From: Puniceicoccaceae bacterium | Lineage (GTDB): Bacteria > Verrucomicrobiota > Verrucomicrobiia > Opitutales > Coraliomargaritaceae | DNA: 16,386 nt | Direction of reading: 5' to 3' | Assembly (NCBI GenBank): GCA_011522825.1 | Contig: WTIG01000041.1 | Span: 1-16,386 of the forward strand | In this document: in pieces, positions 10,001 to 16,386 of the stretch | Numbering within the stretch: position 1 is the stretch's first letter | Layout of the letters: each line of letters starts with the position of its first letter | Translations under genes and position numbers: made by a program | The notes under the pieces: model-generated | Database searches by the model: none | Seen by the model: the letters and a program-made list of their open reading frames with translations, nothing else | What the model was told of the DNA's origin: nothing

Positions 10001-10832
10001 CTACTGAAGTATCGATCGCCAAAACTTTTTTCAATCCTGCTTTTGCGAATGAACGAATAATTGTTTTTGTCAAAGGCTCGAACGCTCTGGCTAAAACAAC
10101 ACCTTCATCGGCATCAACAATGTCTTCTGTGAGAATGTAGTTAGAAACGGTTTCTAATTTGAGTGCATTGGCGACTGAAATTTCTTCTAGATTGTAGAAC
10201 AAGTTAAGAATCTCAGAATCTGAGCTATACCCCATTGCTCTCAATAAGGTTGTTAATAAAAATTTTCTTCTTCTACGACGGCGGTCTAAATAAACATAGA
10301 GAAGGTCATTTTGATCGAATTGTACTTCTAACCATGTACCACGATCAGGAATAATACGGTAAGCGTGCAGAATCTTACCGCTAGTGTGTACAGATTCTTC
10401 AAAAGCAATACCAGGTGATCGGTGCAATTGGCTAACGACTACTCGCTCTGCACCATTGATGATGAAAGAACCTCTTTCTGAAATCATTGGGAATTCACCA
10501 AAAAAGATTTCTTCGTCTTTAATGTTTTCTCCTTCTCGCAAACGGAGTTTAACATAAAGTGAAACTGAATAAGTTAAGCCTTCTCTAATCGCTTCAATTT
10601 CCGTCATTGCTGGCGGAGTGACATTGTAGCTAACGTACTCTAAATGACTACGCCCATCATAACTTTCAATAGGAAAGACTTCAGAGAATACTGCCTCTAA
10701 ACCCACAGGCTTTCGCTGAGTAGGCGCAGCATCCATTTGTAAAAATTCATTGAATGATTGGATTTGATTCTCAATTAGATTGGGTGGTTGAATCACTTCC
10801 TTGAGTTGACCGAAATTTTTGCGAGAAGACAT
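7041..10832 (-). CDS. rpoB: DNA-directed RNA polymerase subunit beta
   Basis: This is the second large catalytic subunit of RNA polymerase, 1263 residues against 1342 in E. coli. The start [19 protein letters not shown] fits the family N-terminus. The rifampicin-pocket region is well conserved, with M452, D453, H463 and S468 matching E. coli M515, D516, H526 and S531. The segment [20 protein letters not shown] follows it. The active-site motif [12 protein letters not shown] lies at 1025-1036, with K1027 and K1035 matching E. coli K1065 and K1073. Between about 860 and 1010 there is a charged, probably helical insertion in the place of E. coli insertion beta-i9. The C-terminal switch and clamp-contact region [10 protein letters not shown]...[20 protein letters not shown] is intact. 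The gene follows the rplL hairpin by about 60 bases and has no Shine-Dalgarno sequence. Confidence 0.99.
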   Translation of the reverse strand: [1263 protein letters not shown]

Positions 10833-10892
10833 AGTCGTTAGTCAGTTATTTGTTTTTGAAAATTATTAAAATTGATTTCAGTTGGAATGTTT

Positions 10893-10941
10893 TGAGAAAA
10901 ACAACAAGGCGAGCTTCCTCGTTTTAATGAGGAAGTCGCCT
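10893..10941 (-). terminator. Terminator-like hairpin (probable attenuator) between rplL and rpoB
   Basis: On the transcribed strand, an arm at 10941-10929 (AGGCGACTTCCTC) pairs with 10920-10907 over 13 base pairs with one bulged G, around an 8-base loop. It is followed by TGTTGTTTTTCTC. This is a good intrinsic terminator shape. Because rpoBC must still be expressed, it is more likely a partial terminator or RNA-processing site, as known between rplL and rpoB in E. coli. Readthrough level cannot be judged from sequence. Confidence 0.75.
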
Positions 10942-10991
10942 AATCGTTGAAATTATGTGATAGTTTTAATATCGTTTAATTGGATTAAAAA

Positions 10992-11381
10992 TTACTTTAA
11001 TTCTGCTTTAGAACCAGCAGCTTCTAGTTTCTTTTTGATCTCTTCTGCTTCGTCTTTTGCCACACCTTCCTTAACTGGTTTTGGTGCACCTTCAACTAAC
11101 TCTTTTGCTTCTTTAAGACCTAAGCCTGTGATAGCACGGACTTCCTTAATAGCAGCAATCTTGTTAGATCCAGCTTCTGTTAAGATGACATCAAACTCGT
11201 CTTTTTCTTCAGCAGCGGCATCGCCTCCACCAGCAGCACCACCACCAGCAGCAGCAACTGCAACAGGAGCAGCAGCGCTTACGCCCCACTTCTCTTCGAG
11301 TTCTTTAACGAGATCGGCAACTTCCAAAACTGTTTGGTTGCTGAGCCAATCGATTACTTGATCTTTTGTTATATCTGACAT
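10992..11381 (-). CDS. rplL: 50S ribosomal protein L7/L12
   Basis: L7/L12 is the multicopy stalk protein that recruits and stimulates the GTPases EF-Tu, EF-G, IF2 and RF3. The 129-residue product has three parts: an N-terminal dimerisation helix pair (1-35, DQVIDWLSNQTVLEVADLVKEL), an Ala/Gly-rich flexible hinge (about 36-58), and a C-terminal factor-binding domain with the signature IKEVRAITGLGLKEAKELVE. An in-frame ATG ten codons upstream is possible. I chose MSDITKDQ because GAAAGG lies 7 bases before it and because the longer form adds residues not seen in the family. It is the last gene of rplKAJL, separated from rplJ by 117 bases, and is followed by a strong hairpin before rpoB. Confidence 0.98.
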   Translation of the reverse strand: MSDITKDQVIDWLSNQTVLEVADLVKELEEKWGVSAAAPVAVAAAGGGAAGGGDAAAEEKDEFDVILTEAGSNKIAAIKEVRAITGLGLKEAKELVEGAPKPVKEGVAKDEAEEIKKKLEAAGSKAELK

Positions 11382-11387
11382 GTTTTT

Positions 11388-11394
11388 ACCTTTC
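11388..11394 (-). promoter_or_regulatory. Ribosome binding site of rplL
   Basis: The transcribed strand reads GAAAGGT, 6 to 7 bases before the ATG at 11379-11381. It decides the rplL start in favour of MSDITKDQ over the upstream in-frame ATG at 11411, which lies upstream of this site. Confidence 0.7.
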
Positions 11395-11498
11395 AATTGA
11401 TTAGCACTCATTAATTTGAGTATTTAAGGAGAATTTCCCCCTAATCGGATTATTAAGATTTATTTGTGTGTTATTGCTCCACGAGGGAGCCATAAAAT

Positions 11499-12023
11499 TT
11501 ATGCGTTATTGCCTCCTTCTTCACGAACTTTTGCCTGCAATACATTCACAAGTCCTTGTGGTACTGCATTAATAATGCGAACAAAGCCTGTTCCTGGTTG
11601 TGATAGTAAACCAAGAAGCTGGGCACGAAGGACTTCGAGTCCTGGAAGTTTTGAGAGCACTTCGATTTCATCTTTCGATAAAGCACGATCATTCATAACA
11701 CCGGCTTTAAGCTCTACTTTTTCTTTCTTTTTGAAGAAATCACAAACGATTTTAGCCACTCCTGATGGATTGTTACCACCAACAATGATTGCTGTAGGGC
11801 CTGCTAAATGCTCCTCAAGGTCTGGCAAAGAGCGCTCTTTGGCGACAACATTGAGTAGAGTATTTTTTACCACATGAAATTCTGCATCATGTTCGGCTAA
11901 TTGACCTCTCAACTCAGCGATTTCATCGACAGTGATTCGCTCGTAATTTGTTAAATACACATAGTCTGATTTGTCTAAGTGTGTTTTTACTTCTTCTGCT
12001 AAATATTTTTTTTCAAGTCTCAT
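11499..12023 (-). CDS. rplJ: 50S ribosomal protein L10
   Basis: L10 anchors the L7/L12 dimers to 23S rRNA at the stalk base. The product is 174 residues, typical for the family. The N-terminal RNA-binding domain shows YLTNYERITVDEIAELR (about 22-38) and the conserved HVVKNTLLNVV. The central part has AGPTAIIVGGNNP. The C-terminal segment from about 130 (GLLSQPGTGFVRIINAVPQGLVNVLQAKV) corresponds to the helix that binds L7/L12 dimers. The start MRLEKKYLAEEV is preceded by TAGGAGA, with GGAG 11 bases before the ATG. It begins 21 bases after rplA, which leaves no room in the spacer for the long L10-binding leader known upstream of rplJ in many bacteria. Confidence 0.97.
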   Translation of the reverse strand: MRLEKKYLAEEVKTHLDKSDYVYLTNYERITVDEIAELRGQLAEHDAEFHVVKNTLLNVVAKERSLPDLEEHLAGPTAIIVGGNNPSGVAKIVCDFFKKKEKVELKAGVMNDRALSKDEIEVLSKLPGLEVLRAQLLGLLSQPGTGFVRIINAVPQGLVNVLQAKVREEGGNNA

Positions 12024-12044
12024 ATGCTTACTATCTCCTATTTA

Positions 12045-12746
12045 TTATTTGATGTAAGGTGCTATATCTAAGCTAATCCCTGGGCTCATAGTGGCACTGA
12101 GGGTTAAGCTTTTTAGAAAAGCCCCTGTAGCAGATGAAGGTTTTGCTTCAACTAGAGCCTTGATTGCAGCTTCTGCATTTTCTGTAATCTGCTCTTCATT
12201 GAATGAACGCTTGCCAACAACTACAGCTACATTTGCTGTTTTATCCATCTTAAATTCTACACGTCCTGCTTGAACGAGTTTAATCGCTGCAGGAATGTCA
12301 TCACTCACTGTTCCTGATTTAGGATTCGGCATCAATCCTCTAGGTCCAAGCACACGAGCGACTGTACGCACACTTTTCATTGCACTCGTAGTGGATAAAG
12401 CAACGTCAAAGTCTGTCCAACCACCGGTTACTTTTTCGATGAGGTCTTCTAAACCCGCTGCATCCGCTCCGTTGTCGAGTGCTTCTTGAGGATTTTCGGT
12501 AAACACAATCACGCGGACTGTTTTACCACTTCCGTGAGGCAACTGTAATGTGCCTCGTACCATTTGATCACTCTTACGAGGATCTACGGTAAGGTGAGCA
12601 TATAATTCAACGGTTTCGTCAAATTTTGCTTTTGGTAATGTATTGAGTAACGCAGACGCATCTTGAAGTGAGTAAGATTGAGTAAAATCAACTTTACTGG
12701 CAGCTTCTTTGTAGCGTTTGCTTCCCTTGATTTGCTGGGTGAGCAT
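12045..12746 (-). CDS. rplA: 50S ribosomal protein L1
   Basis: L1 forms the mobile L1 stalk that guides deacylated tRNA out of the E site; in E. coli it also represses translation of its own operon. The 233-residue product matches the family length. It opens with KGSKRYKEAASKVDFTQSYSL, has VELYAHLTVDPRKSDQMVRGT near residues 46-66, the diagnostic GPRGLMPNPKSGTV near 133-146, and VGKRSFNEEQITENAEAAI near 177. The start is set by an excellent AAGGAGAT eight bases before the ATG, in the 33-base gap after rplK. It is followed by rplJ after 21 bases, so the pair is co-transcribed. Confidence 0.98.
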   Translation of the reverse strand: MLTQQIKGSKRYKEAASKVDFTQSYSLQDASALLNTLPKAKFDETVELYAHLTVDPRKSDQMVRGTLQLPHGSGKTVRVIVFTENPQEALDNGADAAGLEDLIEKVTGGWTDFDVALSTTSAMKSVRTVARVLGPRGLMPNPKSGTVSDDIPAAIKLVQAGRVEFKMDKTANVAVVVGKRSFNEEQITENAEAAIKALVEAKPSSATGAFLKSLTLSATMSPGISLDIAPYIK

Positions 12747-12754
12747 AATAGTAT

Positions 12755-12762
12755 ATCTCCTT
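12755..12762 (-). promoter_or_regulatory. Ribosome binding site of rplA
   Basis: AAGGAGAT on the transcribed strand, 8 bases before the rplA ATG, is the best match to the anti-Shine-Dalgarno sequence in the window. It fixes the rplA start and shows that this organism does use Shine-Dalgarno initiation for some genes. Confidence 0.8.
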
Positions 12763-12779
12763 GATTTTTAGTTAATAAA

Positions 12780-13205
12780 TTAGTCAGCGATTTCGAGCCC
12801 CATAGAACGTGCAGTACCGGCAATGATATGAAATGCTTGATCATCATCGTTGGCATTTAAATCCTTACGTTTGATATCAACGATCTCTAAGACTTGCTTG
12901 CGAGTTACCGTACCCACTTTATCTCGGTTAGGAACACCTGAGCCTTTAGCAATACCTGCAGCTTTCTTTAATAAGACTGCCGCTGGTGGGGACTTTAAAA
13001 TGAAACTGAAAGAACGGTCAGCATACACAGTAATAACAACTGGCAAAATCATACCGGCTTGATCTTTAGTTTTCGCATTAAACTCCTTACAAAATCCCAT
13101 GATGTTAACACCTTGTGCACCCAAAGCAGGCCCAACAGGTGGTGCTGGGTTCGCCGATCCAGCAGGTAATTGTAAACGAATTTCTCCAATTATTTTTTTA
13201 GACAT
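12780..13205 (-). CDS. rplK: 50S ribosomal protein L11
   Basis: L11 sits at the stalk base, binds the GTPase-associated 23S rRNA region, and is needed for RelA activation in E. coli. The 141-residue product has the usual length. The N-terminal domain includes the proline-rich APPVGPALGAQGVNIMGFCKEFN (about 21-43), the site linked to thiopeptide sensitivity. The C-terminal rRNA-binding domain holds SPPAAVLLKKAAGIAKGSG and the C-terminal GTARSMGLEI signature. The ATG lies 6 bases after the nusG stop. Its Shine-Dalgarno GAGGAG is formed by the last two glutamate codons of nusG, so the two genes are likely translationally coupled. Confidence 0.98.
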   Translation of the reverse strand: MSKKIIGEIRLQLPAGSANPAPPVGPALGAQGVNIMGFCKEFNAKTKDQAGMILPVVITVYADRSFSFILKSPPAAVLLKKAAGIAKGSGVPNRDKVGTVTRKQVLEIVDIKRKDLNANDDDQAFHIIAGTARSMGLEIAD

Positions 13206-13211
13206 GATAAA

Positions 13212-13790
13212 TTAATTCTCCTCGGCTCTTTCTATTTGCCAATATTCTAGTTCAACTGGGGTGTAACGCCCAAAAATAGATACAGAAACTTTGAGTTTCC
13301 CTTTTTCAGGATCAATCTCTTCGATTTTCCCATCCAAATTCATAAACGGCCCATCATTCACCTTAACAATTTCACCAATCTCGTACTCAATCTTCGGTTT
13401 TTCTTTGCCTTCTGCATCCTCTACTTGATTTAGAATACGATCGATCTCGGTTTTCTTCAATGGGCTTGGGTTGTCACCGCCAACAAAATTAATCACTCCT
13501 TGTGCTTCGCGGATGAAATACCAAGGCTTTTGCAATAATTTACCCTCATCATCATAAAGGCGCATCTTTACAAAAATATAACCTGGGTAAAACTTTCTTG
13601 TTTTGGTTGTTTTCTTACCATTTTTTACCTCTGTGACAACTTCCGTGGGCATTAGCACTTCGAAAACAAGTTCCTCCATCTCTTCAATTTCGATAAATTT
13701 ATCGAGATAGCGTTTAGCTTTCTGCTCTTGATTAGAAAGTGTCTGGACGGCGTACCATTGAGGTCCGGTTACTGATGTAGCAGCTGACAT
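13212..13790 (-). CDS. nusG: Transcription termination/antitermination factor NusG
   Basis: NusG binds the RNA polymerase clamp helices as an elongation factor and, through its KOW domain, contacts Rho or ribosomal protein S10. The product has 192 residues. The N-terminal NGN domain covers about 10-120 (WYAVQTLSNQEQKAKRYL at 12-29; KFYPGYIFVKM; WYFIREAQGVINFVGGDNPSPL). The C-terminal KOW domain covers about 137-190 (IGEIVKVNDGPFMNLDGKIEEI, then SIFGRYTPVELEYWQIE). The start MSAATSVTG has no Shine-Dalgarno sequence and is 24 bases after secE, the usual partner. Its last codons carry the ribosome binding site of rplK. Confidence 0.98.
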   Translation of the reverse strand: MSAATSVTGPQWYAVQTLSNQEQKAKRYLDKFIEIEEMEELVFEVLMPTEVVTEVKNGKKTTKTRKFYPGYIFVKMRLYDDEGKLLQKPWYFIREAQGVINFVGGDNPSPLKKTEIDRILNQVEDAEGKEKPKIEYEIGEIVKVNDGPFMNLDGKIEEIDPEKGKLKVSVSIFGRYTPVELEYWQIERAEEN

Positions 13791-13814
13791 AAAATTAGTT
13801 TAGAAAAAGCGCAA

Positions 13815-14018
13815 TTAGCGGACAAGTGATGTTAAAAATTCAACTCCGTTGAGTAAGGAAAAATCGGATAAAGCAATGAAGGTTCCTAAAAGTACCGTTG
13901 CCAATAGGACTACAATCGTTGAATCCCTAAGTTCAATAAATGATGGCCACGAAGCTTTCTTTAGCTCAGTGATCATTTCTGAGAAAAATTCTCTTATACT
14001 GCGAAATGGATTTTTCAT
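13815..14018 (-). CDS. secE: Preprotein translocase subunit SecE
   Basis: SecE stabilises SecY in the plasma-membrane SecYEG channel. The product is 67 residues, the short single-span form common outside enterobacteria. It has a basic, amphipathic N-terminus with the SecE signature ELKKASWPSFIELRDST (18-34), followed by one hydrophobic segment at about 33-51 (TIVVLLATVLLGTFIAL). It lies 34 bases after tRNA-Trp and 24 bases before nusG, the standard position. No Shine-Dalgarno sequence precedes the ATG. The identification rests on the WPS motif, the single membrane span, and the neighbourhood. Confidence 0.96.
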   Translation of the reverse strand: MKNPFRSIREFFSEMITELKKASWPSFIELRDSTIVVLLATVLLGTFIALSDFSLLNGVEFLTSLVR

Positions 14019-14049
14019 AGCTTAGCGATTTTAGTGTTTTTCGGTAATG

Positions 14050-14128
<79 letters not shown>

Positions 14129-14171
14129 CAAAGTTGTTTCGGGCTTAATTTTATATTACGAAAAGAAATTT

Positions 14172-14199
14172 TTAATATTTTAAAGTATAAGACAGTTAA
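14172..14199 (-). promoter_or_regulatory. Weak candidate promoter for tRNA-Trp-secE-nusG
   Basis: On the transcribed strand TTAACT (14199-14194) and TATTAA (14177-14172) are separated by 16 bases, each matching the sigma-70 consensus at four of six positions. It sits just after the tuf hairpin and about 43 bases before tRNA-Trp. The surrounding DNA is very AT-rich, so a chance match is quite possible. Confidence 0.2.
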
Positions 14200-14227
14200 G
14201 CCGAGGATCCAATTAAAGATCCTCGGC
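14200..14227 (-). terminator. Hairpin after tuf, possible terminator
   Basis: A perfect 10-base-pair stem (GCCGAGGATC at 14200-14209 with 14218-14227) closes an 8-base loop, 23 bases past the tuf stop. The base run after it on the transcribed strand is TTAACTGTCTTA, which is only moderately T-rich. It could be a partial terminator or a 3'-end stabilising/processing hairpin between tuf and tRNA-Trp. Confidence 0.55.
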
Positions 14228-14250
14228 GTGATAAATTTAACTTGAAGAGA

Positions 14251-15441
<1,191 letters not shown>

Positions 15442-15483
15442 GGTTGATTTTGATTTAGTTTTTAAATAGTGTGTTTTTATAGG

Positions 15484-15560
<77 letters not shown>

Positions 15561-15718
15561 AGACCTATTCGGTATGGATTTAGTTAAGACTTTATCCTAA
15601 ATTAGAATTGAGAAATAGAAGCCTGCGAAACTGCTCTTTTACACCTGCTCAGTCAATACTAATTTTAAAAAAATCGCTTTTTTCTTTGTTTTAATCCTCA
15701 AAATGACCTTTTCTTACT
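15561..15718 (-). other. rnhB to tRNA-Thr spacer
   Basis: This 158-base AT-rich spacer should hold the end of the rnhB transcript and the promoter of tRNA-Thr-tuf. Near 15665-15685 the transcribed strand has AAAAAAGCGATTTTTTT, a weak A-T-only hairpin that could help termination in either direction. A TTGACT at 15656-15651 looks like a -35 box, but no good -10 lies 16 to 18 bases beyond it. I cannot place the promoter with confidence. Confidence 0.3.
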
Positions 15719-16375
15719 TTAATTAGTCAGTATTTTCCTTAAAAATAAGGCCCTGTGCTCGGTACAAGGTCCAGCTGATTGCAACTGTTCTCTGTGAAAT
15801 TTTGTCCCATATCCTTTATTTTTTTGCCAGTCGTAAGCGGGGAATTGCTCTCCCAGCGAATTCATAAGACGGTCTCTAGCCACTTTGGCCAAAATACTGG
15901 CACAAGCAATGGCTAAAGAACGGTCATCTCCACCTACAATTGCCTGATGGGGATAAGGAAAGTCCTTTAAAGGCTTCCCATCCATAAGAATAAGGCTTTT
16001 AGCTAGTGATGCGTTTCTCGCGAAGATAGCTTTAAGTGATCGATCCAATGACAAGCGAGTTGCTCCAGAAATATTGAATGACTCAATCTCATGAACAGAA
16101 GCAGATGTGATTTCAAAATCAATTGATCCAGTTGCTTTTAAATGACTCAAGCTTTCAAAGGCATGCTCTCGCAATTTTGCACTCATTTTTTTTGAATCTC
16201 TGAAATCAGTCGTTATATTTAAATTTTCTTTATTCAGGAAAAAGCCTTCTTTCAATAAACAAGCCGCTGTAAAAACAGGGCCTGCCAAAGCTCCTCGCCC
16301 TACTTCATCTAAACCAATGAGGGATCCCACCTTGAGCATTAATTTAGCATCGTATTCTTGTAATATGGTACCCAT
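15719..16375 (-). CDS. rnhB: Ribonuclease HII
   Basis: RNase HII cuts the RNA strand of RNA-DNA hybrids and starts removal of single ribonucleotides from DNA. The product is 218 residues, near the family's usual 200. The catalytic set is complete: DEVGRG with D23 and E24, D132 in MDGKPL, and D150 in GGDDRS, with the family's 18-residue spacing between the last two. The substrate-contacting DSKKM (60-64) and ASILAKVARDRLM follow the family pattern. The type II specific tyrosine region GYGTKFHREQL is present near 190. The start MGTILQEY is not marked by a Shine-Dalgarno sequence. M13 (MLKVGSLIGLDEVGRG) is an equally plausible start, closer to the family N-terminus. Its promoter lies at or beyond the right edge. 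Confidence 0.96.
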   Translation of the reverse strand: MGTILQEYDAKLMLKVGSLIGLDEVGRGALAGPVFTAACLLKEGFFLNKENLNITTDFRDSKKMSAKLREHAFESLSHLKATGSIDFEITSASVHEIESFNISGATRLSLDRSLKAIFARNASLAKSLILMDGKPLKDFPYPHQAIVGGDDRSLAIACASILAKVARDRLMNSLGEQFPAYDWQKNKGYGTKFHREQLQSAGPCTEHRALFLRKILTN

Positions 16376-16386
16376 TGTATTTATAT

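Noticed and set aside
11215..11280. Repetitive GCA-rich stretch resembling a microsatellite
   Set aside because: It is the Ala/Gly hinge of L7/L12, expected in this family.
11464..11877. 137-codon plus-strand open frame opposite rplJ
   Set aside because: It is a shadow of rplJ with no family features or plausible start signals.
15651..15656. TTGACT as the -35 box of a tRNA-Thr-tuf promoter
   Set aside because: No acceptable -10 hexamer lies 16 to 18 bases downstream, so I mention it only in the spacer entry.

Overview
The whole window is one leftward-transcribed (minus-strand) block of core translation and transcription genes. In transcription order, from the right edge to the left, it reads rnhB, tRNA-Thr(GGU), tuf, tRNA-Trp(CCA), secE, nusG, rplK, rplA, rplJ, rplL, rpoB, rpoC, rpsL, rpsG and fusA. 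The last gene is cut by the left edge. No plus-strand gene is supported, and I see no mobile element, CRISPR array, phage gene or origin.

The DNA is moderately AT-rich and intergenic spacers are AT-rich. Protein sequences suggest a member of the PVC superphylum, most likely Verrucomicrobiota of the Opitutae/Puniceicoccales type. The reasons are an EF-Tu with a GHIDHGKTTTTT P-loop and an unusual switch I, and an RpoB and RpoC that resemble PVC sequences I remember. This placement is from memory of family sequences and was not searched.

Region by region: 15561-16386 holds RNase HII and its 3' spacer. 14251-15560 is tRNA-Thr followed closely by tuf, an old and widely conserved arrangement. A perfect hairpin follows tuf, then tRNA-Trp leads into secE-nusG (protein export and transcription elongation). 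10992-13205 is the ribosomal stalk and L1-arm operon rplKAJL. A terminator-like hairpin lies between rplL and rpoB, where other bacteria have an attenuator that sets RNA polymerase output below L7/L12 output. rpoB and rpoC fill 2773-10832. The str genes rpsL-rpsG-fusA follow with no clear terminator after rpoC.

The genes act together: EF-Tu and EF-G bind the stalk built by L10, L7/L12 and L11, the tRNAs feed EF-Tu, and NusG binds the RNA polymerase made by rpoBC and links it to the ribosome.

The most notable departures from the textbook are inside conserved proteins and in control signals. RpoC has lost all four cysteines of the second zinc site while keeping the first zinc site and the catalytic loop. 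EF-Tu has a rewritten, slightly longer switch I. Only rplK, rplA, rplJ and rplL carry Shine-Dalgarno sequences. The spacers before rplK and rplJ are too short for the usual L1 and L10 autoregulatory leaders. None of these amounts to a new multi-gene system.
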